From Clavibacter michiganensis subsp. tessellarius (GTDB lineage: Bacteria; Actinomycetota; Actinomycetes; Actinomycetales; Microbacteriaceae), in assembly GCF_021922985.1 (NCBI RefSeq), contig NZ_CP040788.1, forward strand, positions 992,001 to 1,056,000: a DNA stretch of 64,000 nucleotides, in the 5' to 3' direction. The position numbers and the translations under genes were made by a program. Each line of letters begins with the position of its first letter. The stretch's first letter is position 1. This document shows positions 25,281 to 33,061 of this stretch, piece by piece. Under the pieces are notes generated by a model. It was given only the letters and a program-made list of their open reading frames with translations, had not been told where the DNA came from and searched no databases.

Positions 25281-26566
25281 CCACGCACCTCCCCCGGCTC
25301 GCGATCATCGGCGCCGGCGTCTCCGGCATCGCCGCCGCCCACGACGCGCGCGACCGCGCCGACGTCGTCGTCTTCGAGGCCGCGGACCGGGCCGGCGGCC
25401 ACGCGGACTCCCACGACGTCGCCCCCGGCATCGGGCTCGACACGGGGTTCGTCGTCCTCAACCGGCCGAACTACCCCCGCTTCTCCGCGTTCCTCGACGA
25501 GCTCGGCGTGGCGACCATCCCCCACGTCGGCGAGTTCACGTTCTTCGACGACTCGACCGGCCGCGTCTACGGATCCCGGGAGCTCGAGTCCGACACCGAG
25601 CCGGCCGATCCCGAGCTCGCGGAGATCTGGCGGGAGTCCGCGCGCTTCGGCGTCGAGGGCCCGCGGGACTTCATCCGCGGCCGGGCCGACGTGCCCCTCC
25701 GCGAGTACCTCGACGCGAACGGGTACTCGCGCGCGTTCCAGGAGGGCTACATCGTCCGGCTGAGCACCGCGGTCTGGTCGGTGCCGTACGACCTGATCTG
25801 GGACATGCCCGCCGCGACCGTGATCGCGTACTTCGTCGCGCACGGCAACAGCTCGCTGGGCGGCCGGGGCGTCGGATGGGAGACGGTCGCCGGCGGCTCC
25901 CGGCGCTACGTCGACGCGGCCCTCGCCGCCGCCGGCGCGGACGTCCGCCTCTCCACCCCCGTCGCGAGCGTCGCCGAGGACGAGGACGGCGTCACCGTCA
26001 CGACGGCGGACGGCCGCGTCGAGCGGTTCGACGCCGCCGTCGTCGCGACGCACGGCGACACGGCGCGCGACCTGCTCGCCTCGCCCACCGACGGACAGCG
26101 CCGGGCGCTGGCCGGCATCCGCTACTCGGAGAGCCGCGTCGTGCTCCACACCGACGTCCGCGTCCTCCCCGCCGACCGGTCGCGGTGGGCGAGCTGGAAC
26201 TACGGCGACGCGGAGGGCCCCGACGGCCGCGTGCCCTACGTCGCGTGGTACCTGAACAAGCTGCAGGGGTTCGAGTCGACGACCGACTACATCGTGACCC
26301 TCGACCACGTCGGCGAGATCGACCCCGCCCTCGTCCTCGCCGACGACCGTGTCCGCCACCCGATCATCGACTTCGAGCTCCGGGCGCTGCAGCGGGAGAT
26401 CCACCGGCTCACGGTCAGCCCGCGCGTGGCCCTCGCGGGCTCCTACTTCCACTCCTCCGACCTCGGCTGGGACGTCATCGGCTCCCACGAGGCCGGATAC
26501 GCGTCGGGCGTGCGCGCCGTCCGGGCGCTCGTCCCCGTGCGGGAGCCGAGCACCGCGGCCGGGTAG
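25277..26566 (+). CDS. FAD-dependent oxidoreductase, COG2907-like
   Basis: A 429-residue flavoprotein with an N-terminal dinucleotide fold (GAGVSG at 12-17, then FEAADRAGGH) and an amine-oxidase-like arrangement: LDTGFVVLNRPNYPRF, a central VWSVPYDLIWDMPA segment, and a C-terminal GSYFHSSDLGWDVIGS region closing over FAD. Proteins of this COG2907 group are commonly encoded beside cyclopropane-fatty-acid synthase-like enzymes and DUF1365 proteins and are thought to act on unsaturated lipids. Here it is the last gene of the lipid-synthase operon, so modification or desaturation of the product is a reasonable inference. ATG overlaps the preceding stop by 4 nt and follows AGAAGGAAG. A terminator hairpin follows 12 bp after its stop. 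Confidence 0.82.
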   Translation: MTTHLPRLAIIGAGVSGIAAAHDARDRADVVVFEAADRAGGHADSHDVAPGIGLDTGFVVLNRPNYPRFSAFLDELGVATIPHVGEFTFFDDSTGRVYGSRELESDTEPADPELAEIWRESARFGVEGPRDFIRGRADVPLREYLDANGYSRAFQEGYIVRLSTAVWSVPYDLIWDMPAATVIAYFVAHGNSSLGGRGVGWETVAGGSRRYVDAALAAAGADVRLSTPVASVAEDEDGVTVTTADGRVERFDAAVVATHGDTARDLLASPTDGQRRALAGIRYSESRVVLHTDVRVLPADRSRWASWNYGDAEGPDGRVPYVAWYLNKLQGFESTTDYIVTLDHVGEIDPALVLADDRVRHPIIDFELRALQREIHRLTVSPRVALAGSYFHSSDLGWDVIGSHEAGYASGVRAVRALVPVREPSTAAG

Positions 26567-26578
26567 CGGCGGCACGGC

Positions 26579-26617
26579 GGAGGGGCGCAGCGGCTGATCC
26601 CGCCCCTGCGCCCCTCC
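26579..26617. terminator. Bidirectional terminator hairpin
   Basis: GGAGGGGCGCAG (26579-26590) pairs perfectly with 26606-26617 around a 15-base loop. It lies between the end of the plus-strand lipid operon and the end of the convergent minus-strand exporter cassette. Confidence 0.7.
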
Positions 26618-26658
26618 TCGTCGTCACCCGCCGTCCGCGACGGACCGGCGACGACGCG

Positions 26659-27060
26659 TCAGCCCTCGGCGGACCTCGCCGCGACCCGGCTGCGCGCCTC
26701 GCTCCAGTCCACGGGCAGGAGCTCGGCGGACTCCCGCCAGAACACGAACACGCTCGAGGCCATGCTCACCCTCTGCCGGCGGGCCGCCCCGCTGTGCGGC
26801 GAGGTCCGCGCGTACTCCTGGATGGCCTCCTCGGACTCCCACGCGGACAGGGTCCAGAACGTCCGCCGGAGCGGCAGCGCCTCGAGCGCGACGCCGACGC
26901 ACCCCGGAGCGCGCCGCGACTGCCGCCAGGAGGCGATGGAGTCGGCGAAGAACCCGGGCACCGCGCGGAGACCCGTGAGCTCGAACCTCGACGCCATCAC
27001 CACGACCTCGCCCGTCGCCGATCCCGCGGCCGGGCCGGCCGACCATCTGAGCTGCACCAT
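26659..27060 (-). CDS. Small protein of antibiotic-monooxygenase (dimeric alpha/beta-barrel) type
   Basis: A 133-residue protein resembling ABM/DUF3291-type dimeric alpha/beta-barrel proteins: a first strand SRFELTGLR, a long helix PGFFADSIASWRQSRRAPG, then RTFWTLSAWESEEAIQEY, the hallmark stretch of the fold, and a C-terminal FVFWRESA strand. Members include small monooxygenases and heme-binding proteins, but many have no known reaction. AGGAGG at 27067-27072 supports the ATG at 27060; that site overlaps the stop of the exporter gene, so the two are coupled. It is last in the TetR-exporter cassette. Confidence 0.7.
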   Translation of the reverse strand: MVQLRWSAGPAAGSATGEVVVMASRFELTGLRAVPGFFADSIASWRQSRRAPGCVGVALEALPLRRTFWTLSAWESEEAIQEYARTSPHSGAARRQRVSMASSVFVFWRESAELLPVDWSEARSRVAARSAEG

Positions 27061-27070
27061 GCTGTTCCTC

Positions 27071-28534
27071 CTAGAGGGATCGGCCCGCGGTCGCGGGCTC
27101 GGGGGACGGGACGGAAGCGGACGCGGATGCGCGGGGGCCGGCGTCCGCAGCCGTCGCGCGGCGCGGCAGGCCGATCATGGCGACCGCGCCGGCGGCCGTG
27201 ATGGCCGCGCAGGTCAGGAGCGCCGGCCGCATGCCGTCGACGAACGGCTGGCCGGGCAGGTAGTCGCCGCTGCCGACGAAGATCGCCGTCGCCAGGGCGA
27301 TGCCCACGGCCATGCCGAGCTGCCGCAGCGTGCTGTTCACGCTCGAGGCGATGCCCTGCTCGGACTCGACGCGGCCGGTGAGGACGGCGCTGGCGAGGGG
27401 CGCGAACGTCAGGCCCATGCCGATGCCCGCGGCCACCATCGGCAGCACGACGTCCGCGTACTCCGTCCGCGCCTCGATCCGCAGGGCGATCACGAGGATG
27501 GCGGCGGCCTGGAGGGCGAGCCCCGTGATGAGCACGGGCTTCACGCCGAGGCGCTGCACGATGAAGCCGCTGAGGGGCGCCACGACCATCGGCGCGAGCG
27601 TCCAGGGGGCGGCGCGCAGTCCGGCCTCGAGGGCCCCGTACCCCATCGACACCTGCAGGAACTGGCTGAGGAGGAAGATCGCGCCGAACACGCCCGCGCT
27701 GAACAGGAGGCCGCCGAAGTTCGCCAGCGCGAAGGCGCGCTCGCGGAAGAACCGGAGCGGCAGGAACGCGTGCGGGCTGCGGTGCTCGTGGAGGATGAAG
27801 GCCGCGAGCCCGACGGCCGAGAGGGCGAAGGCCGCGAGGATGCGCCAGTCCGTCCAGCCGCGGCGCTCGCCCTCGACGACCGCCCAGATCAGCGGCAGCG
27901 TCACGACGATGCCGAGGACCGAGCCGAGCACGTCGAACCGGAGCTTCCGCCCCGTGGACTCCCGCAGCGCCACGAGCACGAGCGCCACCGTCACGACGCC
28001 GATCGGCACGTTGAGCCAGAAGATGCCCGGCCAGGTGAAGCCCTCGACGACCGCGCCGCCGATGATGGGACCCGCCGCGATCCCGAGGCCGTTCACGCCG
28101 CCCCAGACGCCGATGGCGATGGGCCGGGCCTTCGCCGTGGTCGACGCGGAGACGAGCGCGAGCGACAGGGGGACGATGCCGGCGGCGCCCAGCCCCTGGA
28201 CGGCCCGTGCCGCGATCAGCATCTCGGAGCTGGAGGCGAGCGCGGCGGCGATCGACGCGGCGGTGAAGAGCACGACGCCGCCGAGGAACACGCGGCGGCG
28301 CCCGATCAGGTCCCCGAGCGCGGCGACGGGGAGCATCAGCGCCGTGAAGACGATGCTGTAGGCGTTCACGAACCACTGGAGCTGCTCGACGGAGGCGTCG
28401 AGGTCCACCTTGATGATGGGCAGGGCGAAGGTCATGACGAGGCTGTCGAGGGCCGCCATGAACATCGGCAGGGACGCGGCGACGACGGCGAGGACGGCTC
28501 CGTGCGGCGGACGTTCGGGGGATTCGCGGGACAC
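27071..28534 (-). CDS. MFS drug exporter, DHA2 (14-helix) family
   Basis: A 487-residue proton-driven exporter of the major facilitator superfamily with about 14 membrane segments. Helix 1 begins near residue 15 (VLAVVAASLPMFMAALD), the loop 2-3 motif is GDLIGRRR and a motif-C-like glycine-rich helix (GLGIAAGPIIGG) marks it as an antiporter of the EmrB/QacA group. The GTG at 28534 was chosen because GGAAG lies just upstream and homology begins at once; earlier in-frame starts run through the operator region. Downstream of the TetR gene on the same strand, and 10 bp before the monooxygenase-fold gene. Substrate unknown. Confidence 0.88.
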   Translation of the reverse strand: MSRESPERPPHGAVLAVVAASLPMFMAALDSLVMTFALPIIKVDLDASVEQLQWFVNAYSIVFTALMLPVAALGDLIGRRRVFLGGVVLFTAASIAAALASSSEMLIAARAVQGLGAAGIVPLSLALVSASTTAKARPIAIGVWGGVNGLGIAAGPIIGGAVVEGFTWPGIFWLNVPIGVVTVALVLVALRESTGRKLRFDVLGSVLGIVVTLPLIWAVVEGERRGWTDWRILAAFALSAVGLAAFILHEHRSPHAFLPLRFFRERAFALANFGGLLFSAGVFGAIFLLSQFLQVSMGYGALEAGLRAAPWTLAPMVVAPLSGFIVQRLGVKPVLITGLALQAAAILVIALRIEARTEYADVVLPMVAAGIGMGLTFAPLASAVLTGRVESEQGIASSVNSTLRQLGMAVGIALATAIFVGSGDYLPGQPFVDGMRPALLTCAAITAAGAVAMIGLPRRATAADAGPRASASASVPSPEPATAGRSL

Positions 28535-28567
28535 GTGCTTCCAATCCGTAGGGGTCGGTATCGCGTC

Positions 28568-28611
28568 GATAGTAGCACTGTCTACGTGTCGCTGGACAGT
28601 GTCAAGCGACA
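28568..28611 (-). promoter_or_regulatory. Exporter promoter with nested palindromic operators
   Basis: On the minus strand TTGACA (28600-28605) provides a -35, with TAGACA 15 bases on as a possible -10. Overlapping it are CACTGTC (28576-28582) paired with GACAGTG (28595-28601), and TGTCGCT/AGCGACA arms spanning 28587-28611. The motif GATAGTNNNNCTRTC at 28568-28582 is shared with the MerR promoter at 3939. The TetR encoded next door is the obvious ligand-responsive binder. The rest of the gap, 28612-28821, is GC-rich with nothing I recognise. Confidence 0.5.
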
Positions 28612-28821
28612 TTCGCCGGGACGTCATCATGCGTGCACGCGCACCGCCCTCGCCCGGCCGTGGGCGCGGGCGCGGGGACGCGGGCCCGGGGATGCGATGC
28701 GGATGCGAACGCGAACGCGCCCCCGACGGCGTCGCGCCCCACGGGCCGGAGGGCACGACGGAGGCGGTCCGACCAGGACGGCACGGCGCCGGGTCACCGG
28801 GGCCCTCGGGCCCTCAGCCGG

Positions 28822-29403
28822 TCAGGACGCCGCGAGCTCGAAGGCGTCGACCATCGAGTCGGCCAGCCGCTCGATGTCGCCGTCCGTCGCCATCCGCTGC
28901 AGCGCGCCGTCGCGGATCAGCGCTACGAGCCCGTGCGCGAAGGCCCAGCTCACGAGCGCCAGGACGGGCGCCCGCATCTCCTCCGGCTCGTCGCCGGCGG
29001 ACGTCGCGGCGGCGGAGAGGAAGCTGATGCTCTGGGCCTGCGCCGCCCGGAGGTCCGGGTCGTCCGGGTGCAGCTGGTCGGGCCGGAACATCAGCTCGAA
29101 CAGCGCGGGGTTGTCGAGGCCGAAGCGCAGGTAGACGCGGCCGAGGACGCCGAGCCGGGAGCCCGAGGCCGCCTCGGCCTTCGCCAGCTCCTCGGACAGC
29201 TCGATGAAGCCCTGCGCCGCGATGGCCGTCAGGAGCCCCGCGCGGTCGCCGAAGAAGTACTGGGGCGCCGCGTGCGTGACCTTGGCGCGCCGCGCGATGC
29301 TCCGGACGCTGATGCCGGAGACGCCGCGCTCCACCAGCTCGTCGCGGGCCGCGGCCACCAGGCGACTCCGGGCATCGGGTCGCCGGTCGTCGGAGGTGGA
29401 CAT
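28822..29403 (-). CDS. TetR-family transcriptional regulator
   Basis: A 193-residue repressor. The N-terminal helix-turn-helix is typical: ARDELVERGVSGISVRSIA then THAAPQYFFGDRAGLL. The C-terminal domain (about 75-193) contains FELMFRPDQL and a hydrophobic SWAFAHGLVALI segment, as in TetR proteins with the WHG-type ligand domain. The ATG at 29403 is preceded by GGGAAGG. It lies upstream of and in the same direction as the DHA2 exporter, with the operator between them, so it most likely represses exporter expression until a compound binds. Confidence 0.88.
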   Translation of the reverse strand: MSTSDDRRPDARSRLVAAARDELVERGVSGISVRSIARRAKVTHAAPQYFFGDRAGLLTAIAAQGFIELSEELAKAEAASGSRLGVLGRVYLRFGLDNPALFELMFRPDQLHPDDPDLRAAQAQSISFLSAAATSAGDEPEEMRAPVLALVSWAFAHGLVALIRDGALQRMATDGDIERLADSMVDAFELAAS

Positions 29404-29483
29404 CGCCTGACCTTCCCATGTGCACCCGGTGATGTCAATCGAGCGGATCCGGTGTGACGCGCGGCCGATCGCGCGCCGCCGCG

Positions 29484-29951
29484 TCAGCCGGCCAGGGCCG
29501 CGCGCGCGACGTCGACGAGCTCCGCCGGCTCGATCGGGTCGACGCTGGCCGCGAGCTCGTCGAGCGCGAACCAGCGGTGGGCGTGGATGTCGTCGAACTC
29601 GTCGGGCATCCAGTTGTCCGACACCGGCGTGAACGCGTCCGCGCGCACGAGGTAGAAGGTCGAGTGGCCGACGTCGAGGCCGCCGTCGATGCGCGGACGC
29701 GCGTAGTCGTGCTCCCACACCGGCTCGCCGACGGACTCCACGCGGAGCCCGGTCTCCTCGAAGAGCTCCCGGCGCGCCGCGACCGCCGGCGTCTCGCCCG
29801 GGTCGATGCCGCCGCCGGGCGTCAGCCAGCGCGGCGGCAGGTCGACGACCACGGAGTAGTTCGTGAGGAACAGCAGCAGCCGGTCGCGCTCGTCCACCAG
29901 CAGGATCCGCGCGGTGTCGCGGACGTGCCGCACGACCCCGTCGGCGGTCAT
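29484..29951 (-). CDS. Nudix hydrolase
   Basis: A 155-residue pyrophosphohydrolase. The Nudix box spans residues 47-69 with Gly47, Glu53, Arg61-Glu62, Glu65-Glu66 and Gly68 all in place, so it should be catalytically competent with Mg2+. The upstream strand RILLVDERDRLLLF and the GGGID entry are typical of ADP-ribose or nucleotide-type Nudix enzymes; substrate cannot be told. The ATG overlaps the stop of the S9 peptidase gene by 4 nt, so they form a two-gene operon. Confidence 0.9.
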   Translation of the reverse strand: MTADGVVRHVRDTARILLVDERDRLLLFLTNYSVVVDLPPRWLTPGGGIDPGETPAVAARRELFEETGLRVESVGEPVWEHDYARPRIDGGLDVGHSTFYLVRADAFTPVSDNWMPDEFDDIHAHRWFALDELAASVDPIEPAELVDVARAALAG

Positions 29952-32032
29952 CGGCCGTCGCCGACCGGCAGGTGCCGCGCCCACCACTCGAGGATCGCCT
30001 CGAAGCGCTGCACGCGGTGCCGCGGCCGCCCGGACCGGCTCAGCTCGTGGTCCTCGCCCGGGAAGACGAGCATCTCGGTCTCGACGCCGGCGCGCACGAG
30101 CGCCAGGTGGTACCGCTCGGCCTGCGACAGCGGGCAGCGGAGGTCGTCCTCCGAGTGGACGACGAACGTGGGCGTCCGCACCTGGTGGGCGAACGCCTGC
30201 GGGCTCTGCGCGCGACGCGTCCCCTCGTCGTGGCCCGTGTACTCCTCGCCGAAGAACGTGCCGATGTCGGAGGTGCCGGTGAAGAGCTCCGGGTCGAGGA
30301 AGCCGCGCTCGACGATCGCGCCCTGGAAGCGGTGCTCGTGCGCGATGGTCCACGCGGTGAGGTAGCCGCCGTACGAGCCGCCCATGATGCCGGCGCGCGA
30401 TCCGTCGATGGAGTCGTGCACGGCGACGGCGCCGTCGAGGAAGTCGAGCACGTCGTGCATGTCGACCGTGCCCATGCGCTCCTTGATGACGCGGCCGTGC
30501 TCCTGGCCGTATCCGGCCGCGCCGCGCGGGTTGCAGAGCAGCACCGCGTACCCCGCGTCGGCGTACACCTGCGCCTCGTCGAAGAGGTGCACCCCGTAGG
30601 CGGCGTAGGGCCCGCCGTGGATCACGAGGAGCACCGGATGCGGCCCCTCCCCCTCCGGCAGCACGACCCAGCCGTGCACCGGGTACCCGTCCCGGCCCTC
30701 GACGACGAGCTCGTGCAGCGGCCGGATCCCGCGCTCGCGGAGGGACGCGGAGAAGTCGGTGAGCGGGACGAGGGCGGAGCCCGCCTCGGGGGCGCGGTCG
30801 TCGCGCACGAGCGCGAGGTCGCCGTGGGTGCGCGGGTCGGTCAGGGAGACCACGATCGCCCCTCCCCCGACGCCAACCCCGGTGACCTCCACCTGGTCGT
30901 CGACGAGGGCCTCGACCGCGCCGTCCGCGGTGACGCGCAGCAGCTGCACGGTGCCGCGCGAGGCGTTGAGGACGAGCACGGCGTCGCGGTCGAGCACGGT
31001 GATGTCGCTGCGGCCGAGGTCGACCGTCTCCGCGTCGGTGAGGACGCGCGGGGCGGCGTCGGCCGCGTCGAGCACGTACAGGGAGGTGTTGCGGGCGACG
31101 AAGTCGACGCCGCTCTCCCCCAGCTCCTGGGCGAGCAGGTAGACGCGCCCGCCGTCCACGGCGACCGCCTCGCCGACGCCGAGCCCGGCCTCGTGCGAGA
31201 CGACCGTGCGCACCTCGGGGACGCCGGAGGGCGTCTCGCCTGGTGCGGGGACCCGCACGGCGTAGGCGCCCGCGAGCAGGTCGTCGTCGCGGCCCGCGTG
31301 CCGCGAGGCCACGAAGAGGACCTCGGTGCCGTCGGCCGAGAAGCGCGGGGAGCCGTGGTCCACGGGCTCGTCGGTGAGCCGGATGACCGGCGGCACCCCG
31401 GCGCGCTCGGCGGCGGACGGCGAGGCGTCCGCGCCCTGGCCGCGCAGGGCCGGATCCGCGGCGTCCGGGTACCCCGAGGGCGCCGCCGCCGCGAACGGCT
31501 CGGCCTCGAGGTCCGGGACCTCCACGAGGTGCAGCTGCACGTGCCGGTCGGTCGACCAGCCGAGGCCGTTGGCGAGGTACTTGGTGGTCGTGATGCGCCG
31601 GGCCGGCTCGGCGGCGGCGGGGACGCCCTCGACGCTGCCGTACCGGCCGGGCTCGGCGACCCGCGCCGCGTACACGATGCGCGTGCCGTCCGGCGACCAG
31701 TCGTACGTGCCGACCCCGAGCAGCTCGTCCGTGACGGCGACGGGCTCGCCCCCGGAGGCGCGGACCACGTGCAGCTGCGGCGGCCCCTTCGGCTCCGCGC
31801 GCAGGAACGCCAGCACGGCGCCGTCCGGCGAGAGGCGCGGGGCCGTGTCGCGGAAGCCGCGCGTGATGCGGCGGGGCGGCGCGGATCCGTCCGTCGCCAC
31901 CTCCCACAGCTGTCCGGTGTACGCGTCGGCGTGCACCCGCGGCCGCGTCACGGACGCGACGGCACGGCGGCCGTCGGGCGAGACGGCGGGGCGGGAGACG
32001 GACAGGAGGAGGTCGAGATCCGTGGTCTTCAT
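29948..32032 (-). CDS. S9 family prolyl-oligopeptidase-like serine peptidase
   Basis: A 694-residue cytosolic peptidase, probably of the acylaminoacyl-peptidase/DPP group. Residues 1-420 form a WD-like beta-propeller (repeated SPDG turns at the starts of blades), and about 430-694 the alpha/beta-hydrolase domain. The nucleophile is Ser553 in GGSYGGY; the acid lies in HSEDDLRCP and the base is the His of GEDHELSRSG. No signal peptide is seen. A -10 box TAGGCT seven bases upstream of the ATG suggests a leaderless message. Operon with the Nudix gene. Confidence 0.9.
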   Translation of the reverse strand: MKTTDLDLLLSVSRPAVSPDGRRAVASVTRPRVHADAYTGQLWEVATDGSAPPRRITRGFRDTAPRLSPDGAVLAFLRAEPKGPPQLHVVRASGGEPVAVTDELLGVGTYDWSPDGTRIVYAARVAEPGRYGSVEGVPAAAEPARRITTTKYLANGLGWSTDRHVQLHLVEVPDLEAEPFAAAAPSGYPDAADPALRGQGADASPSAAERAGVPPVIRLTDEPVDHGSPRFSADGTEVLFVASRHAGRDDDLLAGAYAVRVPAPGETPSGVPEVRTVVSHEAGLGVGEAVAVDGGRVYLLAQELGESGVDFVARNTSLYVLDAADAAPRVLTDAETVDLGRSDITVLDRDAVLVLNASRGTVQLLRVTADGAVEALVDDQVEVTGVGVGGGAIVVSLTDPRTHGDLALVRDDRAPEAGSALVPLTDFSASLRERGIRPLHELVVEGRDGYPVHGWVVLPEGEGPHPVLLVIHGGPYAAYGVHLFDEAQVYADAGYAVLLCNPRGAAGYGQEHGRVIKERMGTVDMHDVLDFLDGAVAVHDSIDGSRAGIMGGSYGGYLTAWTIAHEHRFQGAIVERGFLDPELFTGTSDIGTFFGEEYTGHDEGTRRAQSPQAFAHQVRTPTFVVHSEDDLRCPLSQAERYHLALVRAGVETEMLVFPGEDHELSRSGRPRHRVQRFEAILEWWARHLPVGDGR

Positions 32033-32091
32033 CGCCCCGAGCCTAGCCCGGGCCGGTCAGCCGCGGCCGGCCGGGCCGACGCCGCCGGGCG

Positions 32092-32871
32092 TCACTCGGG
32101 GCGGAAGCTGCTCGTGTCGCCCACGAGGCGCAGGTGGTCCGCCGGGATGGGGTCGACGACCGCGCGCGCGACCTCGGCCGCGAACTGCGAGACGTTGTAG
32201 AGGCCGCCCGAGGCCTCCTTGCGCTCCTGGATCGCCTCGGGGTTCATGCGGCTGAGGAGCGTGGCCGTGATGGTGCCCTCGATCATGTCGCCCGAGACGA
32301 CGACGAAGCCGATGTCGCGGGCGTCGAGCTCGGGGATGAGCTCGCGGAGGGCGTCCTCCCCCGCGCGCTTGCTGCGGGCGACGGCCTCGTACTCGGGCAT
32401 CGTCTCGGTGGTGCGGATGAAGTGGGCCTGGTGGCTGGTGACGAACACCACGCGGCCCCCGTCGGACAGCAGCGGGAGGGCGCTCCGGAGCACGTTCAGC
32501 TGCGCGTCGCGGTTGAGGGTCATGGCGTAGTCCTCGGCCATGCCGCTCTCCATGCCGCCGGACGCGTTGAGCACGAGCACGTCGAGCCCGCCGAGCTCGG
32601 TGCGGATGGTGTCCATCAGCGCGTCCACGGACGCCGGGTCCGTGAGGTCGGCCCCGACCGCGACGGCCTTCGTGCCGCCCTCCGCGAGCTTCGCGACGAG
32701 CTTCTCGGCGCGCGCGGCCTTGTTGCGGTAGTTGACGACCACGTCCGCGCCGGCGCCGGCGAGGTAGGCCACGGTGTCGGCGCCGATGCCGCGGGACGAG
32801 CCGGTGACCAGGGCGCGGCGACCGCGCAGCTCGTCGGGGGCGAACGGGCGGATCTCGTCGACGGTGCTCAC
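32092..32871 (-). CDS. Short-chain dehydrogenase/reductase family protein
   Basis: A 259-residue Rossmann protein. TGSSRGIG near residue 22 binds NAD(P); LNASGG corresponds to the NNAG motif. The usual YxxSK active-site motif reads VARSK, so the catalytic Tyr position is Val, with a Tyr three residues earlier (EYEAVARSK). The enzyme may use the shifted Tyr or lack classic activity. The GTG at 32871 is preceded by GGAGGAG; the stretch upstream to 33063 in frame is Pro/Arg-rich and not homologous. It is divergent from the GDPD gene. Confidence 0.85.
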   Translation of the reverse strand: MSTVDEIRPFAPDELRGRRALVTGSSRGIGADTVAYLAGAGADVVVNYRNKAARAEKLVAKLAEGGTKAVAVGADLTDPASVDALMDTIRTELGGLDVLVLNASGGMESGMAEDYAMTLNRDAQLNVLRSALPLLSDGGRVVFVTSHQAHFIRTTETMPEYEAVARSKRAGEDALRELIPELDARDIGFVVVSGDMIEGTITATLLSRMNPEAIQERKEASGGLYNVSQFAAEVARAVVDPIPADHLRLVGDTSSFRPE

Positions 32872-33061
32872 AGGGGTCTCCTCCTCGGGGGTGCGCACCC
32901 GCGGGCGCGCGACGGGTCTTCCGGCTGCTGCCGGGACTCCGACGGGCGGGCTGGGCACCACGCCGACGGCGCCTGAGAGCCTACCAACGGCCCCGCGCGC
33001 CCGGGTCGAGGTCGCGCCCGGGTCTAGGTTCGGAGCAGGCCACGAGGGGGAGGCACGGACC

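Noticed and set aside
5022-26566. Enediyne or aryl-polyene PKS cluster
   Set aside because: Enediyne PKSs have one KS-AT-ACP-KR-DH-PPT protein without CLF, PfaD or FabA-type DH pairs; aryl-polyene clusters use discrete type II enzymes. The PfaD-type reductase and four hot-dog units indicate the Pfa family.
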